Part shown: positions 1 to 9,427 of the stretch, one piece after another
How positions within the stretch are numbered: position 1 is the stretch's first letter
Layout: each line of letters begins with the position of its first letter
Source: Staphylococcus condimenti
Lineage (GTDB): Bacteria; Bacillota; Bacilli; Staphylococcales; Staphylococcaceae
Length of the DNA stretch: 64,000 bases
Reading direction: 5' to 3'
Assembly: GCF_001618885.1 (NCBI RefSeq)
Contig: NZ_CP015114.1
Coordinates: 2,108,001 to 2,172,000, forward strand
Made by a program: the position numbers and the translations under genes
Notes under the pieces: model-generated
The model's input: only the letters and a program-made list of their open reading frames with translations
Databases searched by the model: none
What the model was told of the DNA's origin: nothing

Positions 1-1
1 G

Positions 2-112
2 ATGGAAAAAGCAGGATTTAATAAGCCTTCGATACACACGTTTTATCAAGGCGAAAAATTATTTATGAACCAAGATGCATCACTCTTTTTAGCACATGCA
101 ACAAAACCATAA
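2..112 (+). CDS. C-terminal fragment of an unidentified protein
   Basis: An open frame enters from the left edge and ends at TAA 110-112. The 36 visible residues end in LFLAHATKP. No family motif is recognisable in so short a piece and the gene starts outside the window. It runs in the same direction as the Spo0M-like gene, 120 bp downstream, which seems to have its own promoter. Confidence 0.5.
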   Translation: MEKAGFNKPSIHTFYQGEKLFMNQDASLFLAHATKP

Positions 113-122
113 CCAACTATAT

Positions 123-152
123 TTGACATTTATGTGAAATTTTCATTAAACT
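123..152 (+). promoter_or_regulatory. Candidate promoter of the Spo0M-like gene
   Basis: TTGACA at 123-128 is followed after 18 nt by TAAACT at 147-152. The start codon lies 80 bp further on. The -35 is perfect and the -10 is moderate (4 of 6). Confidence 0.35.
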
Positions 153-233
153 ATTTGTGGTATTAAAATGGATTTAAAATTATATTTGATTCATGATACA
201 TTCGAGCGATTGAGAATTTAAGGAGGGCATATT

Positions 234-635
234 ATGTTAGATAAAATTTTGACATCTATAAAAGTTGGGGAGCTAACAGTAGATACACGCTTAGAAAAAG
301 CAGATTTTAAAGCAGACGAAACAGTTTCTGGGAAAGTCATCTTAAAAGGCGGCAATGAAGATGAGGAAGTTTCTAGAATCAGATTAACATTGCTTGAACC
401 TAAAGAAGGTTCTAGCGAAAATACAGATTTCGGCGAATCTGATAAAGTATTGCAAATGTATGAGATTAAAAGTGAACAAGTGGTTGAAAAAGCACAATCA
501 GTGGAAAAACCATTCGAGTTCCGTTTAGCTAATTTCGATTTAGATAAAACAACTAACGCTTTAGTGTTACGCACACATATTACTATTGGAGACGGTAAAG
601 ATTCAGAAGATGAAGAAGAAATCCGTATTCAATAA
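234..635 (+). CDS. Spo0M-like (arrestin-fold) protein, short form
   Basis: 133 residues, preceded by a strong AAGGAGGG ribosome site. The N-terminus (MLDKILTSIKVG) and the beta-rich pattern with KADETVSGKVILKGG resemble the sporulation-control Spo0M family, which has an arrestin-like fold. Bacillus Spo0M is about twice as long, so this is a single-domain version; staphylococci do not sporulate, so the Bacillus role cannot be carried over. The protein is acidic, with a DSEDEEE tail, and has no signal peptide or membrane segment, so it is cytosolic. The gene is monocistronic between a promoter-like element and a strong hairpin terminator. Family assignment is fairly secure; function is unknown. 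Confidence 0.7.
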   Translation: MLDKILTSIKVGELTVDTRLEKADFKADETVSGKVILKGGNEDEEVSRIRLTLLEPKEGSSENTDFGESDKVLQMYEIKSEQVVEKAQSVEKPFEFRLANFDLDKTTNALVLRTHITIGDGKDSEDEEEIRIQ

Positions 636-649
636 TTGAAATTTAATAA

Positions 650-725
650 AAAACACCGCATGTACCTATAAGCACCGCGCAAGTTGGGGTGAAGCGCTGT
701 GGATAGGAATATACGGTGTTTTTTT
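650..725. terminator. Long bidirectional hairpin terminator
   Basis: AAAACACCG near 650-659 pairs with CGGTGTTTTT at 714-723, with further pairing (CCTAT/ATAGG, CACCGCGC/GCGCTGTG) inside the stem. It separates the converging Spo0M-like and oxidoreductase genes. Confidence 0.75.
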
Positions 726-732
726 ATGGTTT

Positions 733-1737
733 TTAAAACTCAGGTTCAGTGACTTTAATAACCACTTTGCCTCGTGCATGCCCTTTGTGTATATAATCTA
801 AAGCTTCTTTTGTATCGGCTAAATCAAATATTTTGTCAATTTCAGGATGGATTTTATTTGCTTCGACCATTTTGCGAATTTTGTTTAATTCTTGGCGACT
901 ATCACGTGTGAAAATAAAACGATAGTAAACACGATGTTCTTCTGCTGCTTTATTAATTTTACGAGCCGCAAATGTCATCAAATATTTTTTCCATAAAGGA
1001 ACACCGAGTTCTGAAGCAGTACGCTGGTCTGGGATACCGTTGATTGAAACGACAGTACCATGCGGTTTTACTATTTTAAAGGCTTTCATTAATTCTTCTC
1101 CGCCTAGAGTATCAAAGACGCCATCATAATCATGCAGGACCTCATCAAAGTGCGTTTGATGATAGTCAATCACTTTATCAGCTCCTAATTTCTCAACGAA
1201 CTCACGATTTTTATTGCTGGTAGTGGTAGCAACATAGGCTCCGTATACCTTAGCCAATTGAATCGCGAATGACCCTACTCCGCCTGATCCTGCTTGAATC
1301 AATACTTTTTGACCTTGGCTTAAATGCATATAGTCATGCAGTGCTTGATAAGAGGTTAACCCAACCATAGGTAATGCGGCAGCTTCTTCATAGCTCAAGT
1401 GCTTCGGCATCGTTGCCATTTGATTTTCGGTTACTGCGATATATTCTGAAAATGCTCCGAGTTTCATACCATATACTGCATCACCTACACGAAACGCTGT
1501 TACACATTTGCCGATTTTAACAACTTCACCCGCAAAATCATGGCCCATAGTATAGGGTGTTTTTTCATTAAAAAAGAGGCGCATAATTCCGCCTTGTGCA
1601 GCTTTGAAATCAATAGGATTAACACTAGCTGCATGTATTTTAACTAATACTTCATTCTCATCAATTTCTGGAATTGATACTTCTTCTAAACGAGGTTGAA
1701 TCTTTTTTCCATATTTATGAATTCTAACAGCTTCCAT
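733..1737 (-). CDS. NADP-dependent zinc-free alcohol dehydrogenase/quinone oxidoreductase family
   Basis: 334 residues, the normal length for the medium-chain dehydrogenase/reductase superfamily. It has the N-terminal GroES-like fold with GHDFAGEVVKIG (about residues 65-76) and a Rossmann fold with IQAGSGGVGSFAIQLAK (about 147-163), then ATTTSNKNREFVEKLGADKVIDY. The cysteine/histidine pattern of zinc-binding members is absent, which points to the quinone oxidoreductase-like branch that reduces quinones or enones with NADPH. The start is fixed by AGGAAGTG upstream of ATG 1737. It is transcribed alone and converges on the Spo0M-like gene. The substrate cannot be read from sequence. Confidence 0.8.
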   Translation of the reverse strand: MEAVRIHKYGKKIQPRLEEVSIPEIDENEVLVKIHAASVNPIDFKAAQGGIMRLFFNEKTPYTMGHDFAGEVVKIGKCVTAFRVGDAVYGMKLGAFSEYIAVTENQMATMPKHLSYEEAAALPMVGLTSYQALHDYMHLSQGQKVLIQAGSGGVGSFAIQLAKVYGAYVATTTSNKNREFVEKLGADKVIDYHQTHFDEVLHDYDGVFDTLGGEELMKAFKIVKPHGTVVSINGIPDQRTASELGVPLWKKYLMTFAARKINKAAEEHRVYYRFIFTRDSRQELNKIRKMVEANKIHPEIDKIFDLADTKEALDYIHKGHARGKVVIKVTEPEF

Positions 1738-1928
1738 TGCAACACTTCCTAATATTCATTTCTATAATTATATACTTACATTCCCACAACATTTATAAAT
1801 TAATCCTCTAATTTTGCGTGCATTACAAGAAATGTTCGGAAAACAAAATACTTTAACTACAACATGTAAAACGTTTTAATTTTTGACATATAAGAAGTGT
1901 TAAAGGTTGCGGTAAACTAGTGTTCGCA

Positions 1929-1937
1929 TGGTAAAAT
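1929..1937 (+). promoter_or_regulatory. Candidate extended -10 promoter for pdp-deoB
   Basis: TGGTAAAAT at 1929-1937 is an extended -10 element about 50 bp before the pdp ribosome site. There is only a weak -35 (TTGCGG, 1907-1912). Confidence 0.35.
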
Positions 1938-1996
1938 AATAGTGAACTACAGTCACATTGGACAGTCTATAGAGAATACATTAAGGAGTGATTGGC

Positions 1997-3298
1997 ATGA
2001 GAATGGTGGATTTGATTGATAAAAAACGTGATGGTGAATCACTATCAGCAGAAGAAATCAAATGGATGATAGCAGAATATACAAACGGGAATATTCCAGA
2101 CTATCAAATGTCGAGTATGGCAATGGCAATTTATTTCCAAGACATGAATAATGATGAACGTGCTGAGTTAACAATGGCTATGGTACATTCGGGTGATGAA
2201 ATTGATTTATCTGCGATTGAAGGGACTAAAGTAGATAAACATTCAACAGGCGGTGTCGGTGATACAACCACTTTAGTATTAGCGCCATTAGTGGCAGCAG
2301 TCGGCGTACCGGTTGCGAAGATGAGCGGCCGCGGTTTAGGACATACCGGCGGTACGATTGATAAATTAGAATCAGTAGATGGCTTCCATGTGGAAATTTC
2401 TGAAGATGACTTTATCCGCTTAGTTAATGAGGATAAATTAGCAGTTATTGGACAATCAGGTAACTTAACGCCAGCTGATAAAAAATTATATGCTTTGCGT
2501 GATGTTACAGGTACAGTAAATTCTATTCCATTAATTGCATCTTCTATTATGAGTAAGAAAATCGCAGCAGGTGCAGATGCGATTGTTTTAGATGTAAAAA
2601 CAGGCAACGGAGCATTTATGAAAACATTAGCAGATGCTGAAGCATTAGCGCATGCGATGGTTAAAATCGGCAATAATGTCGGCCGTCAAACAATGGCAAT
2701 CATTTCAGATATGAGCCAGCCATTAGGATATGCTATCGGGAATGCATTGGAATTAAAAGAAGCGATGGATACATTGCGCGGAGAGGGCCCTGAAGATTTA
2801 ACAGAACTTGTAATGACATTAGGTTCCCAAATGGTTGTACTTGGCGGAAAAGCAGAAAGCTTAGATGAAGCGCGCAATTTATTGCAAGAAGCGATTGACA
2901 GCGGTGCAGCTTTAGATAAATTCCGCACATTCTTAAGCAATCAAGGGGGTAATCCAGAAGTAGTGGATCATCCTGAATTATTACCGCAAGCACAATATCA
3001 AGTTGAATTGCCTGCTAAAGAAAGCGGTGTTGTGACTGAAATTGTAGCTAATGAAATGGGTATCGCTTCAATGATGCTTGGTGCAGGGCGTCAAACTAAA
3101 GAAGATGATATTGATTTGAGTGTCGGTTTAGTATTGCATAAGAAAGTCGGAGATAAAATTGAAGAAGGCGAAAGCTTGATGACGATTTACAGCAATACTG
3201 AAGATATCGAAGATGTTAAAGCAAAAATTTATGACAACATCACGATTTCAGCATCAGGCGAAGCACCGACTTTGATTCACACTGTGATTACAGAATAA
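1997..3298 (+). CDS. pdp: Pyrimidine-nucleoside phosphorylase
   Basis: 433 residues, matching staphylococcal Pdp in length. It phosphorolyses uridine, thymidine and deoxyuridine to base plus (deoxy)ribose-1-phosphate. Seen in the sequence: the family signature around [19 protein letters not shown] (about 108-126), the phosphate-binding region [10 protein letters not shown] (about 81-90), and a C-terminal PYNP domain ([11 protein letters not shown]). I chose ATG 1997 because AAGGAG at 1983-1988 is spaced correctly for it and the family starts MRMVDLI; an upstream in-frame GTG at 1988 overlaps the ribosome site. It is followed after 38 bp by deoB, whose enzyme uses the sugar phosphate made here. 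Confidence 0.95.
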   Translation: MRMVDLIDKKRDGESLSAEEIKWMIAEYTNGNIPDYQMSSMAMAIYFQDMNNDERAELTMAMVHSGDEIDLSAIEGTKVDKHSTGGVGDTTTLVLAPLVAAVGVPVAKMSGRGLGHTGGTIDKLESVDGFHVEISEDDFIRLVNEDKLAVIGQSGNLTPADKKLYALRDVTGTVNSIPLIASSIMSKKIAAGADAIVLDVKTGNGAFMKTLADAEALAHAMVKIGNNVGRQTMAIISDMSQPLGYAIGNALELKEAMDTLRGEGPEDLTELVMTLGSQMVVLGGKAESLDEARNLLQEAIDSGAALDKFRTFLSNQGGNPEVVDHPELLPQAQYQVELPAKESGVVTEIVANEMGIASMMLGAGRQTKEDDIDLSVGLVLHKKVGDKIEEGESLMTIYSNTEDIEDVKAKIYDNITISASGEAPTLIHTVITE

Positions 3299-3336
3299 AT
3301 AATTTTTAAATTAGAAAGAGATAGGAGAGAATGATT

Positions 3337-4527
3337 ATGGCAACTCCCTTTAAACGTATACATTTAATTGTAATGGATTCAGTAGGTATCGGTGAGGGAC
3401 CGGATGCTGCAGCATTTAATGATGAAGGCAGCCATACTTTAAAACATACTTTGGAAGGTTTTGAACAAGAACTTCCAAACTTAGAACGACTTGGCCTAGG
3501 AAATATTGCGCCATTACCTGTAGTAGATGAAGTAGAACAACCTGAGGCTTTCTATACTAAATTGAGTGAAGCTTCTGTAGGTAAAGATACAATGACAGGG
3601 CACTGGGAAATTATGGGCTTGAATATTATGCAGCCGTTCAAAGTTTATCCTGATGGTTTCCCTGATGAGTTGGTTAAAGAAATTGAAGATATGACAGGAC
3701 GCAAAGTTGTTGCAAACCGTCCTGCTTCAGGTACACAAATCATCGATGAGTGGGGCGAACATCAAATGAAAACAGGTGATTTGATTGTCTATACATCAGC
3801 AGACCCTGTTTTACAAATTGCTGCTCACGAAGATGTGATTCCATTAGAAGAATTATATGATATCTGTGAAAAAGTCCGTGAACTGACAAAAGATCCTAAA
3901 TACTTGATCGGTCGTATTATTGCACGCCCATATGTCGGAGAGCCTGGTAATTTCACTCGTACATCTAATCGTCATGACTATGCTTTAAAACCATTCGGCC
4001 GCACAGTGATGAATGAATTAAAAGACAATGATTATGATGTTATCGCTATCGGTAAAATTAATGATATTTATGATGGTGAAGGCGTGACTGAAGCCATTCG
4101 TACGAAAAATAATATGGATGGTATGGATAAATTAATTGATGTCGTTAAACATGACTTCACAGGTATCAGCTTCTTGAACTTAGTCGACTTTGATGCTTTA
4201 TATGGTCACCGTCGCGATAAAGAAGGTTATGCACAAGCTATCAAAGACTTTGATGAACGTTTACCTGAGTTGATTGACAACTTGCAAGAAGACGACTTAG
4301 TGATTATTACTGCTGATCACGGTAACGATCCGATTGCACCTGGAACTGACCATACGCGTGAGTATATTCCAGTCTTGCTGTATAGTCCTAAACTTAAAAA
4401 TAAAGCGCATGAATTGAGCGGTGATACAACATTCAGTTCAATCGGCGCAACAATTGCTGATAATTTTGATGTGCCATTACCAGAATATGGCCGCAGCTTC
4501 TTATCAGAAATGAATGTTGAAAAATAA
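3337..4527 (+). CDS. deoB: Phosphopentomutase
   Basis: 396 residues. Converts (deoxy)ribose-1-phosphate to the 5-phosphate, the step after pdp in nucleoside salvage. Alkaline-phosphatase-superfamily metal sites are visible: [12 protein letters not shown] near the N-terminus, the region [15 protein letters not shown] (about 83-97) containing the phosphorylated threonine, and DHGND plus DHTREYIP near residues 325-345. ATG 3331 and ATG 3337 are both in frame; GGAG at 3324-3327 suits 3337 better. It forms an operon with pdp and ends at a strong hairpin. No deoC or deoD gene is adjacent. Confidence 0.95.
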   Translation: MATPFKRIHLIVMDSVGIGEGPDAAAFNDEGSHTLKHTLEGFEQELPNLERLGLGNIAPLPVVDEVEQPEAFYTKLSEASVGKDTMTGHWEIMGLNIMQPFKVYPDGFPDELVKEIEDMTGRKVVANRPASGTQIIDEWGEHQMKTGDLIVYTSADPVLQIAAHEDVIPLEELYDICEKVRELTKDPKYLIGRIIARPYVGEPGNFTRTSNRHDYALKPFGRTVMNELKDNDYDVIAIGKINDIYDGEGVTEAIRTKNNMDGMDKLIDVVKHDFTGISFLNLVDFDALYGHRRDKEGYAQAIKDFDERLPELIDNLQEDDLVIITADHGNDPIAPGTDHTREYIPVLLYSPKLKNKAHELSGDTTFSSIGATIADNFDVPLPEYGRSFLSEMNVEK

Positions 4528-4556
4528 AATATCAAGTAGGAGAGATACTTGAAAGT

Positions 4557-4594
4557 TAAAAACACCTGGGTTAGGAAAGCTCAGGTGTTTTTAT
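4557..4594 (+). terminator. Terminator of pdp-deoB
   Basis: AACACCTG at 4561-4568 pairs with CAGGTGTT at 4582-4589, followed by TTTTAT. Confidence 0.8.
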
Positions 4595-4600
4595 ATTTAA

Positions 4601-4627
4601 AGAAACAGACCAACATGGCCTGTTTCA
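4601..4627 (-). terminator. Possible terminator of the EIIC-like gene
   Basis: On the minus strand GAAACAG and CTGTTTC (forward 4602-4608 and 4620-4626) can pair just after the stop codon, followed by TTTAAA. The T tract is weak. Confidence 0.4.
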
Positions 4628-4635
4628 TGTGTCAT

Positions 4636-5658
4636 TTAATCAGCAACTTTTTTATTGCCGATATTGATTTTTTGATCGCCGTCTTTTATCCAACCTGCAT
4701 TTTTACATACTCGATAAAGCAGATAGCTGACTACTGCCGGCAAGATAATTTGGAAGACTGCGATGAGTATCCAAGTTTTAGCTGATGCTCCCATTGTATT
4801 AATCGTCATAATTTGTCCGATAAAACCGCTTGTTCCCATTCCAGCACCTGCTGCATTATTAGTCATCGGGAATAATGTGGTCATAATCGGTGCAATAATT
4901 GCACTGGCAACAGTAGGCGGAATTAAGATAGCAGGATTCATTAAAATATTAGGTACTTGCAGCATACTTGTACCGATACCTACAGAAATCAAACCGCCGA
5001 CACCATTATCTTTATAACTTGTCACCGCAAAACCGACCATTTGTGCACAACAGCCGATTGTTGCTGCGCCGGCAGCTAGGCCGGATAAATCAAGCATTAA
5101 TGCTAAGGCTGCACTTGAAATGGGTGCAGTTAAAGCTAAACCGAAAATAACAGCAACTAAAATCCCCATAATCAATGGACGTTGATCTGTTGCTAACATA
5201 ATCATTTTACCTAATGACACCATAAAATCATTTAAGAATGGTCCGATAAATTTCGCAACCGCACCACCGATTATTAAAGTCAGCAAAGGAGAAATAATAA
5301 TATCTATTTTTGTCTTTGCTGCATAGAAACGACTGAGTTCTGTTGCGATTAAAGTTGCAACGAATGCACCGACTGCACCGCCGCCGAACTTATCATATCC
5401 AAGCGAACCGACGATAATACAAGAAAATACAACTAATGGTTGTGCACCTAATCCATAGGCGATTGCACCACCGATAGCAGCACCTGTCAAACCCATGGCG
5501 ACAGTGCCGATTTCAGCTAAGAAATGTAAATTTAAAGCAGGAATCAGTGTTTGTTTACCGATTGTCTGCATAATTAAACCGATAATTAAAGAGCCGAAGA
5601 GCCCTAATGTCATATAACTTAAACCTTGAATAAACCAACGATGTAATAATTTTTTCAT
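4636..5658 (-). CDS. PTS_EIIC_2-family membrane protein (orphan EIIC-like permease)
   Basis: 340 residues with about nine hydrophobic segments, Gly/Ala-rich motifs (GAAIGGAIAYGLGAQPLV, NNAAGAGMGTSGFIGQ) and short loops. This is the PTS EIIC type 2 / PfoR-like membrane family. No EIIA, EIIB or HPr-type domain is encoded nearby, so classical phosphotransfer is unlikely to be complete here. The ligand is unknown. A GGAGG lies 16 nt before ATG 5658, unusually far, so the start is less sure than the frame. It converges on deoB. A second member of the same family (47522-48562) heads the serine dehydratase operon, which hints at uptake of a small metabolite rather than a sugar. Confidence 0.75.
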   Translation of the reverse strand: MKKLLHRWFIQGLSYMTLGLFGSLIIGLIMQTIGKQTLIPALNLHFLAEIGTVAMGLTGAAIGGAIAYGLGAQPLVVFSCIIVGSLGYDKFGGGAVGAFVATLIATELSRFYAAKTKIDIIISPLLTLIIGGAVAKFIGPFLNDFMVSLGKMIMLATDQRPLIMGILVAVIFGLALTAPISSAALALMLDLSGLAAGAATIGCCAQMVGFAVTSYKDNGVGGLISVGIGTSMLQVPNILMNPAILIPPTVASAIIAPIMTTLFPMTNNAAGAGMGTSGFIGQIMTINTMGASAKTWILIAVFQIILPAVVSYLLYRVCKNAGWIKDGDQKINIGNKKVAD

Positions 5659-5883
5659 AATGAATTAGTTAAGACCTCCAGTTATTTGCCATAAGTATAG
5701 CATAGAACGATTCTTAAATTACTTAAATTTTTTGAATAGCTGTTTATTTGAAAAGGAAAATCTTGAAAATAGAAGATGCTTTGTGTTGTATCTCTTCTGA
5801 AGACTTTCTTGCTTGTAAGTTAGAGATGCTTTGAAAGTGGTATATGAATAGAGTAAAGAAAATAATGAACGGGGGACAAAGAC

Positions 5884-6753
5884 ATGGATAAATTATGGCA
5901 ACAAAATCTACCTATCTCCGGTATTAAAGATATTGTTCCGATTTCAGGCGGGGATGTAAATGATGCGTATCGTATAGATACAGAAGATGATCAATATTTC
6001 CTATTAGTACAACCTAACAGCTCGTATGATTTTTATTCAGCCGAAGCAGAAGGCTTGAATGATTTCGAATATGCAGATGTCACTGCACCGCGTGTTGTAT
6101 CTAAAGGAGAAATTTCAGGCGATGCTTATATGATTCTAACTTGGCTTGATGAAGGCACAACGGGCAGTCAGGAAGCACTCGGCAAGTTAGTGGCCAAATT
6201 GCATGATTTTCATAATCCAGATAAAAAATTCGGCTTTGATTATTCGGATAATGGGCCAGACATTGCTTTTGATAATAGTTGGACAGATTCTTGGAAAGAA
6301 ATCTTTGTGCATCGCCGTTTAGATCACTTACGTGAAAAAATCGTAGAAAAGAATTTATGGGATGTAGACCAATTGAATAAATTCGACGATGTGCGTGAAG
6401 TAATTGTTGAAGCATTGGATAATCATAAAAGTAAACCATCGCTCTTGCATGGTGATTTATGGGGCGGCAACTATATGTTCTTAAAAAATGGAGACCCTGC
6501 GTTGTTTGACCCAATGCCGTTATATGGAGACCGTGAATTTGATTTAGGTGCAACACGTGTCTTCGGAGGTTTTTCTCCAGAATTTTATGAAGCATATGAT
6601 AAAGCATATCCATTAGCAGATGGGGCAGAACGTCGTATTGAATTCTATAAATTGTATTTGTTGCTGGTACATTTAGTGAAGTTTGGTTCAATGTATGAAA
6701 GTAGTGTTGAAACTTCAATGGATAAAATATTAGCAGATGCAAAACAAAAATAA
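5884..6753 (+). CDS. Fructosamine kinase family protein
   Basis: 289 residues. The family folds like aminoglycoside phosphotransferases and phosphorylates fructosamines or ribulosamines on glycated proteins, allowing deglycation. Visible motifs are the catalytic loop LLHGDLWGGNYMF (about residues 186-198) and the metal-binding DPMPLYGDREFDLG (about 208-221). The protein is cytosolic with no signal sequence. AACGGGGGACAAAGACATG gives a reasonable ribosome site. It is monocistronic and ends in a textbook terminator. Family is secure; the natural substrate is inferred. Confidence 0.85.
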   Translation: MDKLWQQNLPISGIKDIVPISGGDVNDAYRIDTEDDQYFLLVQPNSSYDFYSAEAEGLNDFEYADVTAPRVVSKGEISGDAYMILTWLDEGTTGSQEALGKLVAKLHDFHNPDKKFGFDYSDNGPDIAFDNSWTDSWKEIFVHRRLDHLREKIVEKNLWDVDQLNKFDDVREVIVEALDNHKSKPSLLHGDLWGGNYMFLKNGDPALFDPMPLYGDREFDLGATRVFGGFSPEFYEAYDKAYPLADGAERRIEFYKLYLLLVHLVKFGSMYESSVETSMDKILADAKQK

Positions 6754-6771
6754 TTATAGGCTCATTAAGGT

Positions 6772-6801
6772 AAAACTTCCGTTGCGACGGAAGTTTTTTT
6801 G
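6772..6801 (+). terminator. Terminator of the fructosamine kinase gene
   Basis: A perfect 11-bp stem, AAAACTTCCGT (6772-6782) with ACGGAAGTTTT (6787-6797), closes a TGCG loop and runs into a T tract. Confidence 0.9.
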
Positions 6802-6910
6802 TGGGATGAATTAGTCTTGAAAATATATCTAAAGTAGAATTTTACTCATTCACGCATTTTTTCATAAAAAAGTGTTAATTTAGATATAAGTTAAAAAATG
6901 GGGTGAGAAT

Positions 6911-8341
6911 ATGTCAACTAAGATAAAAGACTTAGAGTTAGAAGCATCACGATTAACAAGAGAAACACATAAATTAGGGATTCCAGTTATGATAGTATTC
7001 GAAGGCGTGCCTGCTGCTGGCAAGACACGATTGTCTAATGAACTCTTATTAACGTTAGATGCAAAGTATTCTAGCTTTATTGCTACAGCGTCACCAACAC
7101 AAGAGAACCTGCGTTATCAGTTCTTGCAAAAGTATTGGAATACATTACCTGCAAAAGGCGGTATCAATATTTACTTCCGCAGCTGGTATGCACATTATAT
7201 CGATTACAAAGTCAATGGTATTAAACACTTGCAGTATAAGGATTATCATGTCTTGCGTGATCAAATTGATGGTTTTGAAAGTATGCTTGAAAATGATCAT
7301 TATGAAATCATTAAATTCTATATTGAAATTGATGAAAAGAAACGCCAAGATCATATTCGTCAAACGAAAGAAAATCCACTAACACGTTGGAAAGCGCAAG
7401 AGTATGAAAATGTAATACCTGATGACATCTATTTAGAAGAAATGCATAAAATATTAAATGATCCGAAGCAGAAAGATTGGAAAGTCATTGACTACACAGA
7501 ACGTGAACAAGCAACAATTCATATGTATGAACATATTATTAAACGCTTAAATAAAGCGATTAAAGCACATCATGAACGTACAGATAAGCGTGATGGTTTA
7601 TTTTCTAAGAATTACCAAACAGATTTATTTGAGAACCATTTAACTAAAGTGAAAAAAAGTGAATATAATGACCAAATTGAAAAATTACAGCAGCGTATGT
7701 TAGAAATTCAATTTGCATTATATGAAAGAAAAATCCCGTTAATTCTTGTCTTTGAAGGTATGGATGCTGCGGGTAAAGGCGGTAACATCAAACGTATTCG
7801 TGAAAAATTAGATCCGACGGGTTATGAAGTAAATGCAATCAGTGCACCTACAGATGTGGAGTTAGCGCATCAATATTTATGGCGGTTTGCGCGTGATATG
7901 CCGAGAACGGGTCATATTGAAATGTTTGACCGCAGTTGGTATGGCCGAGTTTTAGTTGAACGTGTTGAAGGTTTTGCAACAATAGATGAATGGCAGCGTG
8001 CATATGGTGAAATCAATGATTTCGAAAAAATGTGGACAGATGAAGGTGCCATTATTATAAAATTCTTCTTAAGCTTGGATAAAGATATTCAACTTGAACG
8101 TTTTAAAGCTAGAGAAGATAATCCAGATAAGCAATGGAAGATTACAGATGAGGATTGGCGTAACCGCGATAAATGGGATTTATATTTAGAAGCGAGTGCT
8201 GATATGATACAAAAAACAAATACGTCTCATGCGCCTTGGTATATCGTACCGGCTGATCACAAGAAATCAGCACGAATTGCGGTGTTGAAGCGAATTATTA
8301 AAACATGTGAAACTGCCCTGTGGGGTGTTAATCACGATTAA
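6911..8341 (+). CDS. Two-domain polyphosphate kinase 2 (polyphosphate:AMP phosphotransferase type)
   Basis: 476 residues carrying two PPK2 domains in tandem, the layout of polyphosphate:AMP phosphotransferases, which use polyphosphate to phosphorylate AMP (or ADP). The C-terminal domain (about 245-476) has an intact Walker A, GMDAAGKGG, the lid region DPTGYEVNAISAPTD, and MFDRSWYGRVLVERV. The N-terminal domain (about 1-225) keeps GVPAAGKT but has YFRSWYAHYI where the other has FDRSWYGRVL, so the aspartate is lost; it is probably structural. The start follows GGGGTGAG. The CDF exporter begins 85 bp downstream in the same direction and may be cotranscribed. Confidence 0.85.
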   Translation: MSTKIKDLELEASRLTRETHKLGIPVMIVFEGVPAAGKTRLSNELLLTLDAKYSSFIATASPTQENLRYQFLQKYWNTLPAKGGINIYFRSWYAHYIDYKVNGIKHLQYKDYHVLRDQIDGFESMLENDHYEIIKFYIEIDEKKRQDHIRQTKENPLTRWKAQEYENVIPDDIYLEEMHKILNDPKQKDWKVIDYTEREQATIHMYEHIIKRLNKAIKAHHERTDKRDGLFSKNYQTDLFENHLTKVKKSEYNDQIEKLQQRMLEIQFALYERKIPLILVFEGMDAAGKGGNIKRIREKLDPTGYEVNAISAPTDVELAHQYLWRFARDMPRTGHIEMFDRSWYGRVLVERVEGFATIDEWQRAYGEINDFEKMWTDEGAIIIKFFLSLDKDIQLERFKAREDNPDKQWKITDEDWRNRDKWDLYLEASADMIQKTNTSHAPWYIVPADHKKSARIAVLKRIIKTCETALWGVNHD

Positions 8342-8426
8342 GTGTGTTTAAAAAGTGTCTACGTGCATTGGAAGAGGCGCGTACACCCTTCAGTTTTATG
8401 GAGAGATGCGAAAGGGAGAGAGAAAG

Positions 8427-9377
8427 ATGGTAAGAAATTATTCACGGAATTATTATTTTCATCATGTTGAACACCGTAAAGTTCAGCAGAGTTCGAAGCG
8501 GACATTGTGGGCATCTTTAATTATTACATTGATATTTACCATTGTAGAATTCGTCGGCGGTCTAGTTTCGAATTCTTTAGCATTACTGTCTGACTCATTC
8601 CATATGTTGAGTGATGTCTTAGCACTAGGATTATCGATGTTAGCCATTTATTTTGCTAGTAAAGCTCCTACCAATCGCTTTACATACGGTTATCTTCGTT
8701 TAGAAGTCATCGCCGCATTTTTAAATGGACTTGCTTTAGTTGTTATTTCATTGTGGATTTTTTATGAAGCAATTATGCGTATAATTTACCCGAAACCAAT
8801 TGAAGACGGTATTATGCTTGTTGTTGCGGTTATTGGTTTAATTGTCAATATTGTATTAACATGGCTGCTTTATAATTCATTGAAATCAGAAGACAATATC
8901 AATATTCAAAGTGCATTATGGCATTTTTTCGGAGACTTATTAAACTCAGTCGGAGTTATCGTAGCAGTTGTTTTGATTAAACTTACAGGAATCCAACTGA
9001 TTGACCCGATATTAAGTATTGTGATTTCAGCAATTTTATTGAATGGCGGTTATAAAATTTTAAAAAATGCTTGGCTGATTCTAATGGCTTCTGTACCTGA
9101 AGAGCTTGATGTCGATCAAATTATTGCTGATATGAAACAAGCTGACCAAGTAATCGATGTTCATGAATTCCATCTTTGGAGTGTAACTTCTGACCAATAT
9201 TCTTTATCTGCGCATGTTGTTTTAGATAGCAAGAGCAGTCAAGATGCTTACCAAATCATCAATCAACTTGAGCATTTGTTAAAAAGCAAGTATGGTCTCC
9301 ATCATACAACACTGCAAATAGAACATTTAGATTTAAATCATTTAGATGAAATTTATTTTGAACAATTTGAGCAATAA
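8427..9377 (+). CDS. Cation diffusion facilitator (zinc/cobalt exporter, CzcD/CzrB type)
   Basis: 316 residues with six predicted membrane helices and a cytosolic C-terminal domain. CDF proteins export Zn2+/Co2+ in exchange for protons. The transport site is visible as SDSFHMLSD (helix 2) and HFFGDLLNS (helix 5), giving the H/D-H/D tetrad typical of zinc transporters. The C-terminal part has HEFHLWSVTSDQYSLSAHVV. I chose ATG 8427 because AAAGGGAG sits just before it and CDF proteins start near here; an open frame extends 24 codons further up without a ribosome site. No CzrA-type repressor gene is adjacent. Confidence 0.85.
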   Translation: MVRNYSRNYYFHHVEHRKVQQSSKRTLWASLIITLIFTIVEFVGGLVSNSLALLSDSFHMLSDVLALGLSMLAIYFASKAPTNRFTYGYLRLEVIAAFLNGLALVVISLWIFYEAIMRIIYPKPIEDGIMLVVAVIGLIVNIVLTWLLYNSLKSEDNINIQSALWHFFGDLLNSVGVIVAVVLIKLTGIQLIDPILSIVISAILLNGGYKILKNAWLILMASVPEELDVDQIIADMKQADQVIDVHEFHLWSVTSDQYSLSAHVVLDSKSSQDAYQIINQLEHLLKSKYGLHHTTLQIEHLDLNHLDEIYFEQFEQ

Positions 9378-9417
9378 AAAAGTCCGATGTGCTATTAACA
9401 GCACTTCGGACTTTTTT
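9375..9417. terminator. Bidirectional terminator between the CDF exporter and azoreductase genes
   Basis: AAAAAGTCCGA-GTGCT pairs with AGCAC-TCGGACTTTTT (9376-9393 with 9400-9416) around ATTAAC. Confidence 0.9.
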
Positions 9418-9427
9418 CGGTTAATCA

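Noticed and set aside
1865-1879. cre-like AAAACGTTTT upstream of pdp
   Set aside because: The core is off register with the CcpA consensus and mismatches at several fixed positions.
1883-1888. TTGACA upstream of pdp as a -35 element
   Set aside because: No -10-like sequence occurs at 16-18 nt; the nearest TAAACT is 24 nt away.
4549-4785. Plus-strand ORF after deoB
   Set aside because: It runs through the deoB terminator and the antisense of the EIIC-like gene, and has no ribosome site.
6101-6742. 213-residue antisense ORF in the fructosamine kinase gene
   Set aside because: His/Tyr/Leu-rich shadow of a well-identified sense gene.
8355-8426. Longer N-terminus for the CDF exporter
   Set aside because: No ribosome site; the 24 extra residues are not typical of the family, and AAAGGGAG lies just before ATG 8427.
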